This document shows, piece by piece, positions 1 through 12,629 of a DNA stretch of 64,000 nucleotides (position 1 is its first letter; the number at the start of each line of letters is the position of its first letter). Under the pieces are notes generated by a model that saw nothing but the letters and a program-made list of their open reading frames with translations, searched no databases and was not told where the DNA came from. Made by a program: the position numbers and the translations under genes. The DNA is from Diplolepis rosae (taxonomy: Eukaryota; Arthropoda; Insecta; Hymenoptera; Diplolepididae), in the NCBI GenBank assembly GCA_030998225.1, contig JAPYXD010000419.1, positions 1 through 64,000 on the forward strand, written 5' to 3'.

Positions 1-2416
1 TCATTTAGAAAATTATATACCTGGATTATATTTTAGTGATCCTGTCATTTTGAATATTATATTTAGTAGTCCAGGTGCTTAAAAAACATCTTCCTCAGGG
101 AACTTAAGCTGAGAACTGAAAATTAAGGACACCTCGTTTATATTTTAGAGATCCCATCATTTTGAAAATTATATCTAGTAGTCCAAGTGCCTAAAAAACA
201 TCTTCCTCAGGGAACTTAAGCTGAGAACTGAAAATTAAGATACCTAGTACATATTTCAGAGATCCCGTCATTTTAAAAATTATATTTAGTAGTCCAAGTG
301 CCTTAAATACATCTTCCTCTGGGAACTTAAGCTGAGAACTGTAATTAAGGATACCTGGATTATATTTTAGGGATCCCGTCATTTTAAAAATTATATTTAG
401 TAGTCCATGTGCCTAAAATACATCTTCCTCTGGGAACTTAAGCTGGGAACTGAAATTAAGGATACCTGGATTATATTATAGGGATCCCGTCATTTTAAAA
501 ATTATATTTAGTAGTCCAAGTGCCTAAAATACATCTTCCTCAGGGAACTTAAGCTGAGAACTGAAAATTAAGATACCTAGTACATATTTTAGAGATCCCG
601 TCATTTTGAAAATTATATCTAGTAGTCCAGGTGCTTAAAAACCATTTTCCTCAGGGAACTTAAGCTGAGAACTGAAAATTAGGATACCTTGTTCATATTT
701 TACAGAACCCGTCATTATAAAGATTATATTTAGTAGTCCATGTGCCTAAACTACATCTTCCTCTGGGAACTTAAGCTGAGAACTGAAATTAAGGATACCT
801 GGATTATATTTTAGGGATCCCGTCATTTTAAAAATTATATTTAGTAGTCCAAGTGCCTAAAATACATCTTCCTCAGGGAACTTAAGCTGAGAACTGAAAA
901 TTAAGATCCCTTGTTCATATTTTACAGAACCCGTCATTATAAAAATTATATTTAGTAGTCCATGTGCCTAAGTTACATCTTCCTCTGGGAACTTAAGCTG
1001 AGAACTGAAATTAAGGATACCTGGATTATATTTTAGGGATCCCGTCATTATAAAAATTATATTTAGTAGTCCATGTGCCTAAGTTACATCTTCCTATGGG
1101 AACTTAAGCTGAGAACTGAAATTAAGGATACCTGGATTATATTTTAGGGATCCCGTCATTTTGAAAATTACATCTAGTAGTCCTGGTGCTTAAAAACCAT
1201 CTCCTTCAGGGAACTTAAGCTGTGAATTGAAAATTAATATATCCGAATGGTATTTCAGTGGTCCAGTCATTCTAAAAATTATATCTAGTAGTCTAGGTGT
1301 TGAAATACAACTAGATATAATTTTCAAAAAGACAGCATCTCTAAAATATAAACTAGGTATCTTAATTTTCAGTTCTCACCTTAGGTTCCATGTAGAACAT
1401 TTTTTTTTTAAGCACCTGGACTACTAAATATAATTTTCAAAATGACGGGATCTCTATAATATGAACTAGGTATCTTAATTTTCAGTTCTCAGCTTAAGTT
1501 CCATGAGGAAGATGTAGTTTAGGCACTTGGACTACTAAATATAATTTTTAAAATGACGGAATCTCTAAAATATGTACTAAGTATCTTAATTTTCAGTTCT
1601 CATCTTAAGTTCCCTGAGGACGATGTTTTTTAAGCACCTGGGCTACTAAATATAATTTTCAAGATGACGTAATCTCTAAAATATGTACTAAGTATCTTAA
1701 ATTTCACTTCTCAGCTTAAGTTCCTTGAGGAAGATGTATTTTAGGCACTTGGACTACTAGATATAATTTTCAAAATGACGGGATCTCTAAAATATAATCC
1801 AGGTATCTTAGTTTTCAGTTCTCAGCTTAAGTTCCATGTAGAACATTTTTTTTTAAGCACCTGGACTACTAAATATAATTTTCAAAATGACGGGATCTCT
1901 ATAATATGAAACTAGGTATCTTACTTTTCAGTTCTCAGCTTAAGTTCCATGAGGAAGATGTAGTTTAGGCACTCTGGACTACTAAATATAATTTTTAAAA
2001 TAACGGGATCTCTAAAATATGTACTAGGTATCTTAAATTTCAGTTCTCAGCTTAAGGTCCCTGAGGAAGAGGTTTTTGAGGCACCTGGACTACTAAATAT
2101 AATTTTTAAAATGACGGGATCCCTATGATATGAACTACGTATCTTTAATTTCAGTTCTCAGCTTAAGTTCCCTGAGAAAATGTTTTTTAAGCACCTGGAC
2201 TACTAAATATAATTTTCAAAATGACGGGATCTCTAAAATATGAACTAGGTATCCTTAATTTCAGTTCTCAGCTTAAGTTCCCTGAGGAAGATGTTTTTTC
2301 AGCACTTGGACTACTAAATATAATTTTTAAAATGACGGGATCTCTAAAACATAAACCAGGTATCTTAAATATCTGTTCGCAGCTTAACTTCCCTGAGGAA
2401 GGTGTATTTTAAGCAC
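1..2416. repeat. 111-bp satellite arranged as a large inverted repeat
   Basis: About 21 degenerate copies of a 111-bp monomer fill this stretch. In the left half the conserved core GGGAACTTAAGCTG recurs every 111 bp (about 99, 211, 322, 433, 544, 655, 766, 877, 988, 1099, 1209). From about 1309 onward the same monomer appears reverse-complemented (AGCTTAAGTTCCCTGAGGAA) for about ten more copies, up to a sharp end near 2416. The centre of symmetry is near 1300. Because 111 is divisible by 3, the array gives spurious repetitive 37-residue reading frames, which I do not regard as genes. The left arm may continue outside the window. Confidence 0.93.
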
Positions 2417-2675
2417 TTAGATCACCTGGTTTACTTCTTACAATGATGAGCTCTTTGAAAAATCATCACAAATACCTCTTCACATTCAAAATAATATTTT
2501 CGCAGAATACGTTAGTAAACTCATAAGAAATATATTCATCGTGCAATCTATTTCTTTATTTTCTAAAAACCTGCCTACCTTACCGACTTTCACTCTTTTT
2601 TGAAAATATACACCACTCTTGTCTTCCTACATTGCATGTTGACATTAGTACGCTCTGAAATTAGCGTTCTTCTGA
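2417..2675. other. AT-rich spacer, no recognised feature
   Basis: Short unique-looking spacer between the satellite and the foldback element. I see no coding signal. Confidence 0.5.
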
Positions 2676-4190
2676 CAAAATTTTTTTCTATTCACTTCGA
2701 GTTCAGGCTATCGATCCCCTACCCAATGTGATACTTGAAAATTTCGAGATATAATTTTTTTTTTTTCAACAGCTCACTGTAAAAGCAGTTTTGAATATAA
2801 AATGTAACCCTTGCACTTGAAATGCGCGAAAGAGTACGTGCTTTCAAAAAAGTTATAGCATACATTTCGTTGTTTTTTTTGTAATAACAATATAGTACAT
2901 TTTTATAAACAATTTAATTTTTTTTTAATTTGGAACTAATTTTTTCCGATTTTTTTGTTTCTAAATCTTTGATGAAGTTTTTTCAATATGCAGGCAAAAT
3001 TTTGGAATGGAAAAATGAAAACTGTAGGTGTAATTAATTTATAAAATCTGTCCCGCGTGTTGCAACGAGCGAGCTCGCACGCTGCAACTACGCTTAAGCT
3101 TGATTATGCATGCTCCGACTTGAAGCACGTGTGGCAGTGAATGCAGTGACCGCTGTTTTAGTATTCTGTAAATGTTCCTCAAGTGTTCACCTATTTCAAA
3201 TTAATACAGAAATGCCAAGCTCTCGATTTAAACATGTCTGCTGCAATCCGTTTAATAAAATAAATCATAGTGGAAAAAAGCAAAAAAAAATTTGCGTTTT
3301 GAATGTATCATTTAGAGTAATTTTATCGTAAAACTTCACTCATCAATTCATCATTATAACTAATGATTCGTTTAGAAATTATCTACGCACAAGTTTGAAT
3401 GTAATTACAACAAAAATCTTCCATCTCCATTTCGTTTGCTTCTATTCTGCATTGTGTACACAAAACATCATCCGGTTTGAAAATTTTCAATTTTTCAAGT
3501 ATCTAGGACGAAACGCGACGCAATTTTTTTTTGCTTTTTTCCACTATGATTTTTTTTATTAAGCGAATTGCAGCAGACATGTTTAAATCGAGAGCTTGGC
3601 ATTTCTGTATTAATTTGAAATAGGTGAACACTTGAGGAACATTTACAGAAAACTAAAACAGCGGTCACTGCATTCACTGCCACACGTGCTTCGAGTCCGA
3701 GCATGCCTAAACAAGCTTAAGCGTAGTTGCAGCGTGCGAGCTCGCTGGTTGCAACGCGCGGGACAGATTTTATAAATTAATTACACCTACAGTTTTCATC
3801 TTTCCATTCCAAAATTTTGCCTGCATATTGAAAAAACTTCAACAAAAATTTAGAAACAAAAAAATCGAAAAAAAATTAGTTCCAAATTTAAAAAAAATTT
3901 AATTGATTATAAACATGTACTATATTGTTATTACAAAAAAAACAACGAAATGTGTGCTATAACTTTTTTGAAAGCTCGTACTCTTTCGTGCATTTCAAGT
4001 GCAAGGGTTACATTTTATATTAAAAACTGCTTTTACAGAGAGCTGTTAAAAATTAAAATTTCCCAAGTGCCAAACTTAAAAAAATTATATCTCGAAATTT
4101 TCAAGTATCACATTGAAAAAAAAATACGTGTCGATTATTTTTGAAGTAAAAAGGCAAAAAAAAATGTTTCGTCGAAAAAAAAATTTTGAC
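2676..4190. repeat. Foldback (long inverted-repeat) element, copy A
   Basis: The left arm (about 2676-3292) is the reverse complement of the right arm (about 3525-4190). Matching landmarks are CAATGTGATACTTGAAAAT near 2724 and its complement ending near 4114, and the mirrored GAGCTCGC...TTGCAACG segments near 3060-3085 and 3735-3755. A loop of about 230 bp separates the arms. The two mirrored ORFs at 3110-3331 (+) and 3495-3704 (-) are the two arms read outward, not genes. No transposase is encoded, so this is a non-autonomous foldback or MITE-like element. The outer ends are degenerate, so boundaries are approximate. Confidence 0.85.
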
Positions 4191-6380
4191 TGTAAATCTC
4201 CCATGAAATGACCCACATATTATCAGATTTATACTTTATTATATAATATTTATATTAGATTTAATATTGAGATTTTAGATTTAATATAAAAATTTAGATA
4301 CTATAAGAAAGTGAGAATGAAATAATGTCGTCCTTTATCGTAAACAGAAAAATCATTATTATTAAATATTAGAACCACTCAGACACTACAGCACTCCTAG
4401 TAGCGATACGGCTAGTTGGCGCGGTGCACCTACGCTCTTATGACCTTTTTCAACTTGACTAATACTTTCTATTATATTTTCCTTATGGGATGTTTTTCAA
4501 GAGGAAAAATTGAGTCACAAGTGTGACTATAATGGAGTGAATATCCCACATGTGTAAGAAGGACACAACAATTATTCTTCTTAGCACTGAGTCTAAAATC
4601 CTTTCAAAGATTGAAAAAACGGACCACGGTAAATTTATGACACTCGGATCTTAACAACTGGTGAACTGCACGGTACAATTACTTCAGGCTGGGAATCCTT
4701 TTTAAAGTTTTCGAAAATATCGCACTTAAATTCTGCTCACAAGACTAGCTTTACCCTTGGCGGCATGTCCTTTTTATATTATATTTTTTGGTGACGTCAC
4801 GCATTGCACAGTATCCCGCTGTGTGTGACGTAATTATACCTCTCTTTCAATAGGTGGTTTTCTCTCTCTTTAGTGATTTCCTCAGATTTTTTTCTAGACC
4901 TAGCCTGTGCCTATAGTACATTTCAATACGTCAGGGGACGCGACACTAGCTTACTTGAAAAAATGCCACATTGTAAAATGAACTCAAAAATATTTCAAAA
5001 ATAAAATTTTGGAGTGAAATAATCTTTTGTTTCCAAATGATTCTTTTTACTGTAAACCTTGTCAAAAAACCTTTCTAAAACCCCCATAAAAAAGTAAAAT
5101 TGGATAACTGTATTAGAAGTTATGTACAATTGAAGAGTGGACATTCAAAAGGGCGTAACCCACAATTTTTCAAAAATCGTTTTTTTGGCGAAACAATCAC
5201 GAAACTCGATGCTATTGTCGGTTTGTCGTCCGAAGTGACTACTAGACCTAGAAAATACTAAAAACTAAGTTGAATACTCGAGACGCCACATACTGGTAAG
5301 TAGCGTCCAATTAGCTGTCTTTTATTCTGTGTTTCCGGAAGTTCGTTATTCTCGAGTAATTTAGTCAAGTGACGATCGAGAGTGAACGCATAGCAGTGGC
5401 ATGTAATATTGCAGCCACTTGCTAAGGAGATTCCCAGCCGACAAATTCTAGGTCATGTCTGCTTAAATTAAAGGGCGAGTAAGTGTACGCGATTTGGATT
5501 TATGCCTGACATGAGAAGCCTCAGTGGGTAATTGTACGGGGTGATTTATCACGAGTTGACTGGCCAATCTGGACCAGTTAGTGTAAAACATTGTAATTTA
5601 AGTTATTTTACATAAATAACCTGGCACTTGACTTATTCGAAATCGCTACGCCATCTTCGTGACTTGTGTAAATCTTATGTGGTCGGTTTAAGCTGCCCTG
5701 GGTAACATCTTAGTCTTCATTCTTTTTTATTTTATTTTTTTTTCAACAGCAGCAAGAATGTCTTAATCCGAGGGTTACGAAATTGTCCTATACAATTGCG
5801 GGACCCAGGTGCATCAGTCCCAACTGGCTTCTTATCTCAACAATGAAAAATTAATGAACAAATGTAAAAGCAAAATATCTGTAAAAAGACGTTTCGCCTC
5901 CCTGCGTTTGAATGTCCGTATATCACACATTTGCATTACCTTTTTAATCCTCTATTATACAAACAAAATAGTTCTTGTGTCAATTAAAGAAATCCGAACT
6001 GCCTGCAGGCATTTTATATGTTTGCACTTTGGAATTATTATAGTCATCAGATTTTTCTCAACTTTGATAAAGTAATTGAGACTTCATTGGTGAACCTGAG
6101 CTTGTAAATAGCTGTTTATTTTACCATTCTTATAATATTCCATAAAGTTAGAGATGGGTATCTGAGAAGAATCATTATCTATAGAACTGTTAAGTCATAA
6201 GCCTCAAATAACCATGCCAACGTCCAGCAGCAAATCACTCGTTCAGCTTGTCTTCATTTGCGGCAGCAAAAATTCGCAGAATGGAAGATCCTACGTCATC
6301 TGGACCTGAAAATGGATCACTCAGACCGGAAGGTTTGGATCAACTGGAAAAATGAGGGTGCTTAAATACTGAATTATCGA
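4191..6380. other. AT-rich intergenic DNA, no recognised gene
   Basis: Mostly low-complexity AT-rich sequence with short ORFs that show no family resemblance, including 5809-6075 (+). The only recognisable feature is the dispersed repeat at 4665-4950, listed separately. Confidence 0.5.
4665..4950 (+). repeat. Dispersed repeat, paired with 33400-33663
   Basis: The stretch from GCTGGGAATCCTTTTTAAAG through GCCTGTGCCTATAGTACATT matches 33405-33663 over about 270 bp with scattered substitutions. It may be a fragment of an LTR, because the 33-kb copy ends in ACGTGACA and has TGTTACGT about 310 bp upstream. No coding content. Confidence 0.75.
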
Positions 6381-6933
6381 ATACCCCTTCTAGCCGTGTT
6401 TTATAGAGCTTGGGCCTCGTCGCAACGAGCTGCGCATCACCAACTGTGAGCCAGTTACCTCCTCGGTTGAAGAGGGTCTTTCACATTCGGGCCAAAATTT
6501 TAAACCTCTTTTTGCGAATTTCTTGCGAAGGAAATACACATAATAATTGGAAACGGTTTCTTGCCTTTTATTGATACATTCTCCGAATTTTGAAATATTA
6601 TTTTGATAACAAATTATTTTTACATCCGCGACCTTGAAGCGTCCTTCACCACGCGTCTGGAATAACGTCATAATCAATTTTGTGGTAAGACGTCGGCCAT
6701 TTAAATTGCCTACAACAAAAAAAGTGAAAAATATCTTTAATTGTTATTATGAATATTTTCAAAAGAGCTCGTGTTCTGATCTAGCGACATGTTTGCTAAA
6801 TTATTAAGAAAAAAACAGATTTTCTAAATACTTCTTGTCAAAGTCTTATCAAAAAGTTTAAAAAACACGACTTTAGGAAAAACGCGTTTAAACATAAATG
6901 ACAGAATAAAATATGATTGGACAAAGAAACGAT
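6381..6933. other. No recognised gene
   Basis: A 95-codon minus-strand frame (6390-6677) runs through here. I cannot match it to a family and its composition gives no strong coding signal. It may belong to the same decayed transposon as the feature at 6934-7220. Confidence 0.35.
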
Positions 6934-7220
6934 TTAATCGACTATATCAGGGCCGTAGAATTCACCTTCCTCGTCACGAAGTTGTTCACGGTTTGCCATT
7001 TGTTGCTTCTTTGCTGGATTCTGGCTCATTTCGTTGGGACACTGACCCTTCGCTCTGCGCAGTAGATGCATTGCCCGTCCAGCCGAGTAGTTCACGACTC
7101 TGCTTTTGGCCCCACGGTGATTCCCAATACGTCCATAGTCTTCACAATCGCCGCATATCCTTCGTTGGAAATAATTAAAGCGAGATGAGTAGCGGTTTCG
7201 TAACTTCAGAACGAGTGATT
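6934..7220 (-). pseudogene. C-terminal relic of a Mutator-like transposase
   Basis: On the minus strand one frame near 7215-7110 reads a segment containing SNEGYAAIVKTMDVLGITVG before a stop. Another frame ends, just before its stop at 6934, with EGEFYGPDIVD. Both fit the C-terminal end of the arthropod Mutator-like transposase family (Pfam 'Mutator' PF20700 type), whose tail usually carries an N-E-G-Y segment, an L-G-I/L-x-V/I-G-P segment and a terminal Y-G-P/A-G-I-A-D. The pieces lie in different frames with internal stops, so this is a broken copy. The 160-codon ORF spanning 6934-7416 is therefore partly a shadow frame. The upstream catalytic part is not recognisable. Family assignment rests on memory of the tail motif. 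Confidence 0.45.
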
Positions 7221-8270
7221 TATAATGACATATAGATTGGAAGTACGCAAAAAAAATCGGTTTTTTAAAACCTCGAACGTGGAAGACCCCCTTAAAAAGG
7301 GTTTCTGCGCATAGCTGTTGGAGCGGATTAAGAATTAGGCTGGGGAGGACCCTATATTTAAGCGTATAGACAACAATATTTATGCCAGAATCTATGGCCC
7401 CAATAGGAGTTTTCACAGGTAAAATAAATTTGTTTTGTGTTCAATTGAAGCGTCCTCCTTTATGATATAACCCACTGGATTCTGGTTTCCAATATGAATG
7501 CATGCACTGAAGGCACGTTTCTCTTTTTGCCTTTCTTAGATTTAGGTCTCTCTTCTTTGTGTGCTTGCATCCAGATTCACAAGTTAAATGGTCAAAAGGA
7601 TTTAGAGTGGTTCTACCGGGGATCTGGCCACTAAAGAGAACCAGATCCCATTTCCTGATATTAAAGTAGGAAAAATAAAAATATTGGTTGACAGGCATCT
7701 ACAATTTTTTGTCTCATTAAAACAGGGATATTAGGAATATTCAAGCAAAAAAATTATACCATTTTATATAGGCAATCCAAAGTTTGTTACATAGAAAATA
7801 ATTACAGTGGCGTTTTTTACATTCTCATTATGGATGAGAAGGTATTAGTTTTATGTGAAAAATGACTTTCACAATTTTCATCAAATCTTTGCATTTTGAG
7901 ACCCCCTGAGTCAGAAAAAGTGGTTTTTACAAAAGTGTCTGTCTGTAGGTAATATGCTCGATAACTCTCGATAGAATTATCAGATTGAATTGAGCTTAGG
8001 CACACTTTATCGGAGCCGAAAAAGTAAGGACAAGTTCGTTAACCAGCCATATCCAACCAAAATTAAGGAAACTAGACCATTTTTTGTGTTTTTGAAAAAA
8101 TCTTTTTGATAAAATCAAAAATTCTAATACTGGTTTTTCATAGTACTCATAAATCTCTACAAATTATTTTCATAACATTCTTTGATTGAACCAAAATTAG
8201 AAATGTTACAGCATATTAAAACTTGAAAAAAGTCAATATCAAAATTCCATTTCCAGTTAAATTATACGAG
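7221..8270. other. No confident gene; small Cys-rich minus-strand ORF
   Basis: A minus-strand ORF at 7441-7698 (85 codons) has several Cys and Lys/Arg residues, including CESGCKH and CLQCMH. That could be a relic of a zinc-binding segment, perhaps of the adjacent transposon. I do not recognise it. The rest is AT-rich without signals. Confidence 0.25.
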
Positions 8271-8274
8271 AGTT

Positions 8275-8700
8275 GAAAAAAAGTTATCATACAAAATTAT
8301 TTTCTACATTAAGATCTACAAATTTGAATTGCAACATTTTTTCATAAGATGTATATTTTTCTCTTTAATTTAAAAAAATACTATTGAAAACCCAAAATTC
8401 AATTTTTTTTTGACAATAATATGTGAAATACGAAAAAACGTAAGAATGCAAAGTTGTTCGTTTTAAAAATACTTACAATTTTTGTCTCACACAGCTTCTG
8501 ATAAAACATATATTTTTCGTTTCAATTCCAAAAATACGATTAAAATTCAAAAATTCTATTTTTTAGACAAAATATGTGAGATACAAAAAAAAAGGTTTAG
8601 ATGGAAAACTATTTGCCTAAATGAGGTCTTTATGTTTTGATTGTAAGAAACACTATTGAAAAATTCCATTTTTTAGCCTAAATAAGTGATATGTTTATTA
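8275..8700. repeat. Degenerate tandem and dispersed AT-rich repeat
   Basis: 8275-8432 (ACAAAATTATTTTCTACATT ... TTTTTCATAAGATGTATATT) is closely matched at 62326-62469. Within this region the unit recurs in diverged form at about 8440-8590 and again towards 8700, so it is a short tandem of units of about 150 bp. Confidence 0.7.
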
Positions 8701-11299
8701 AAAAGTTACTAAAATTTATACAAAGAATCGAGCGCGAAGCGCGAGTGTCATGATGAGAATGTGTTCCTTGAGGCCGATAGAGCCTTAAGTGAATTGAATT
8801 TCCTGTTTCACTTAAACTCAAAAACAAATTTAGTGACTGAGAAAATTTGTAATTCACATCATCGGTAATATTATGTTGGAATATTTTACAATTGACTCTA
8901 AATATGCCGCACCGAAAAACTGTGCTACCGAAGCCACTTTGTAAGTAAAATTTACAAATTAAAATCATTGTTTTACTCTGTCAATTTAAATAAAAGAAAA
9001 AACTACTAATCGATGATAATAAAAAATAACTCATATGTAAGTTAATGTATTTAGTACATAGTTAAATTATTATTACATTATTAAAGAAGATGGGTATATT
9101 ATTGGTAAAATTTATAATATAAATATTAATTTATCATTCTAAAATTTGTTTCAAAGCCAGAAATTGAGAATTTTATGATGAAAAATCTAAGAAATGTAAT
9201 AACAGCAAGTTCAATGTTTAACATTTGATAAATTGAGCTTCGGATTTGTTTTGAGCGTTATAAATATAAATAAATATGTATATATATATTTTCAATTGTG
9301 GTTTATTCACAAATAACAATACTTATAATAAATAAAAATGATCTTAGCAGCAAAACATGTCACTAGTTCCCGGCTTATCTCGGTGTTGTGCACTTTCAAA
9401 CCATTTATTTCATACAATCGGATTTACCAAAACTGGAGAAAAATTTTTTCGGATGTCTTGGTTGTTGAATTATAACACCCATCGACAAAATACCATTTAT
9501 ATGTCGTTTTTTTGTTGGCATTTTACAGACTTTTTAATCGGCGTCAAAACAAAGATGCGACCTCGAGCGATTGTACACAACGACGTGAGGTCACTGTATC
9601 ATCGGAAACATTCGAATATTTCCGGAACATTTTCGGAAAATTCAAAATTAAAACTTTTCTCATGCTCATTGATAAATTATTAGAAACTAAAAGATGCAGA
9701 AAAAAATGTTGTATGCAAATGCGTGTTACGAGCGGTTGAGAATAAAATAAAAAGATTCTTACTCAATTAAACAAACTGAAATGGATCATTGAACGATTTT
9801 CACTGAAGTTGTTTTTTGTTTAATTCTTTGCACTCGTAACCTGAGTATATTGTAGACTCAGCATGAAGGTGACAAAAAAGGAGGTCAGTTCAATGACTGA
9901 AGAAGAATGACAAATGTTAAGAAGTTTCTTTTTTTTATTGCATGTTTCTAAATAAATGGATAAATGGAACGTTTGAGTAATTGAATGTTTGTATACGATC
10001 AAGTATTAAATAATAAAATACTGGATGCAAGAAGAAGGATGAGGAGTGAGAGAGAGAAAGAAGGGCTAGAGATTAGTAAAACCAAAACGAACACGCACGT
10101 GGTAACTGTCACCGACGCCGTAAAAGAAAGCAAAAATCACGTTACCCACACTCATGTACTTGCGAACCTTATACGCCCTTCCATATTTAGGCAATATGCA
10201 TTGAATTCCTCGATCACTAGTATCGACGTCAAACTCGCAAGCCATTTCCCGTTGTACTTATCCTTCATCAAACATAACTATGTGCACAATGTTTGAAACT
10301 TGGAAGGTCGAGAACTGTTACAACCAGCGAGTCAAGAATCGTTGGAAATTCTGAATCGCTGTCCTTTTGATATGAGAAATGGAAAAAAGGAGAGGAGGAT
10401 TCAGAATCAAAATTAACAAAATTAAAAGGTCAGGTCGACGTTAATTCCTGATTTAATATTTCTACAAGTCGAAAAACGATTATGTGGCAAAAAAGGAAGA
10501 ATTCTCGTTTGGAAATAGAAACAAAAGTAATTCAGGCCGCCAAGTATTAGGAAATCCACTATTTCCAAATTCCTGGTCAGCACGCTCCAAATAAAATCCT
10601 AAGTCATCATAATTCCCTACCAAGGAACCGTCGACACGAGTCTACGAGGCAAATCAATTCCGATTCATAAATGCAGTCTGACGAACCTCTTGATCCGATC
10701 AAGAAGTTTAGATAGTAAATCTCGGTTTTTTCTTTTCCAAACCTTCTCTTCGACAGAAGCTTTTCGCGGGGTTGTGACGCGGAAAAATATTTCGAATATT
10801 TTTCATCACCAAAATTTGTGACCCTCTTTTTTGTGTCACGACCAGCCAGGAAAATTACAAGGCCCAGTCAAGCCAAACGGATTCTGAGAACGGTCAGAAT
10901 CCTTCCTTCTCTCGTTCAGCCATCATCATTCTCAGCTGGTAGGATTAAGTTCACAATAGAATAACGGTGAAACTGTATCATTCGTGATTTATTTTTGTAA
11001 TTTTATAGAAATAATTTAGGAAATAGTATAAACAGTAAGAAACGTTTCACGATTAAAACCTTATTTTAAAATCAAAAAGTCAAAAAGAATTTTTCTTTTA
11101 CCACCCTATCACGCTAAAATTGAGGTAGTTAGCTAGGTGGAAATAAGGCACTCTTAGCCGAGAGTAGGGAGACAGCGAGTCCACAATAAAAATAAAAGGA
11201 CACATATGAGTCTTACGGTTCGGGTAGTCTCCGCTTACGTAAAATTTAAATAAATTATTTCATTTTAATTTTAATTTCAATTTCATATTATATATATTA
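8701..11299. other. AT-rich DNA, no recognised gene
   Basis: Contains ORFs of 60-108 codons (for example 9357-9683, 9985-10296) with no recognisable motifs. A less AT-rich block at about 10750-11230 has an LTR-like look (GTGACGCGG, an ATAAAAGG box, an end in CTTACGTAA). I found no partner repeat or primer site, so I do not call it an LTR. Confidence 0.4.
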
Positions 11300-11791
11300 T
11301 CATGTGTACAAATAAGTTTCCGCCGTTTTTTTCCAATAATTGGGCATTTCTTGCGAAAGAACAGAACCTTATTTTGTATTCAAAGTATTGTCCATCGTAT
11401 TGTTATTCTTGCGTTTGGGACGAATCTTGATACAGTAATGCTTCCAATTTTGCGTCTTCGTACACTTTCGGCCTTCCGCTACGTTCTTCGTCTTCGATGT
11501 AAAATTCACTGTTCTCAAACTTTTGAAACCACTCACGACAACTTCTCTCACTTAAGGCAGCCTCACCATATGTTTCTACAAGCAATCGATGCGACTCAGC
11601 GGCAGATTTCTTCAAACTGAAGAAGTAAATCAAAAGTTCCCGTAAATGACACTTATTCGGCTAAAAACTCGACATTTTCGTGCACAAAAAAGTATATTAT
11701 ACTGATAAAATGTCACTAGTATTTCAAGGTTATGTTGCTTACTAGTGACGCCAACTTTTGTCAAACGGTGGAAACTTATTTGTACACCTGA
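11300..11791 (-). mobile_element. mariner-like element, internally deleted
   Basis: Imperfect terminal inverted repeats bound this 492-bp element. The left end reads TCATGTGTACAAATAAGTTT and the right end is the complement of TCAGGTGTACAAATAAGTTT. A TA dinucleotide flanks both sides (11298-11299 and 11792-11793), as expected for Tc1/mariner insertion. Between the ends only the N-terminal transposase helix-turn-helix region remains, on the minus strand. About 800 bp of a full mariner is missing, so the copy cannot supply its own transposase. A relative lies at 35862-36181. Confidence 0.9.
11403..11633 (-). pseudogene. mariner transposase N-terminal fragment
   Basis: A 76-codon minus-strand frame contains the paired helix-turn-helix DNA-binding region of mariner transposases. 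Visible hallmarks are LKKSAAESHRLLVE, then the SERSCREWFQKFE segment, then DEERSGRPK, the conserved linker leading to the second helix-turn-helix. The frame runs out after QTQE, and the catalytic D,D34D domain is absent. It sits inside the TIRs of the 11300-11791 element. Confidence 0.9.
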
Positions 11792-12380
11792 TAATTTTTT
11801 CCTAGTGTGTTTTCTGAAGGACTACATTTTTCTCTGGTCAAGTATGCATTCATCATTGATAGATAAGATTCAATTTTTAACAGTAAACTCAAAAGTGGGA
11901 GACATCTGTGTCACAATCCATAGATTAGAAAAAGACATAAAATTCATTAAACATTTTGGAGCCTTCCTCTGTTCACTTTATTCAGTTCATCTTGCACACA
12001 CCCGTTTAATATTTTTTCTTCATTTCTCCTTAAACCTAAACTCTGTATAAATAAGACACCTCCCCCCTTTACTTCACTTGAGAATGCCTTTCCAAATGTG
12101 ATCCAAACATAACTCAATTATACAGAAAAATTCTTGGCAATAACATTGTACAAAAAAAATGTGGTTCCTCAGAAAACACATCAGTAAAAAATTAAATTAC
12201 ACACTAAGCTTCATCGATTATTACTGACTCACTAAAGCGAACCACGATTCACACAAAGTTAAGTCTAATAAAAAATATCCCTTTATTTTTTTGGGCACTG
12301 GGGAGACCGGTACTTGACGGATCCTGCAGGCTCATCACCCGCTTTGGTGTGGGTTGAAGACCGTAGTGATCTGGCTAGCT
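11792..12380. other. AT-rich DNA, no recognised gene
   Basis: I see only short meaningless ORFs between the mariner and the GC-rich LINE relic. Confidence 0.5.
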
Positions 12381-12459
12381 GAGGCAGATGCCGCGCGTCT
12401 GTTTAGCTAGGTAAAATTAGGATCGAGTGGCTTGCGAGCCGCATCCGCGAGCATGCGGA

Positions 12460-12625
12460 AGTCGCCCGATGCTTCAGGTGTCATGGTTACGGCCATGGGT
12501 CCCTGGGCTGTGGCAACCCCGACAGGGAGAATGCCCGTCGGAGATGCAACACCACGGAACACTTGGCCAGGAGCTGTAAGACGCCGCCAAGGTGCCTGCC
12601 GTGCTTAGACAGGGGCGACAAAGAT
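12460..12625 (+). pseudogene. LINE ORF1 zinc-knuckle remnant
   Basis: The plus-strand frame reads tandem CCHC-type knuckles: a CFRCHGYGH segment, then RRCNTTEHLARSC, then a CLPCLD-like third element. Tandem knuckles at the end of ORF1 are typical of R1/I-type LINEs, where the protein binds element RNA. The rest of ORF1 is missing. Confidence 0.7.
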
Positions 12626-12629
12626 ATCG

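Noticed and set aside
191..2412. Repetitive 63-66 codon ORFs in the satellite
   Set aside because: They follow from a 111-bp (37-codon) monomer without stops; no conserved start or flanking signals.
3110..3704. Mirrored ORFs on both strands
   Set aside because: They are the two arms of the foldback element read outward.
10750..11230. LTR-like block
   Set aside because: Has LTR-like composition but no partner copy, primer site or duplication in the window.
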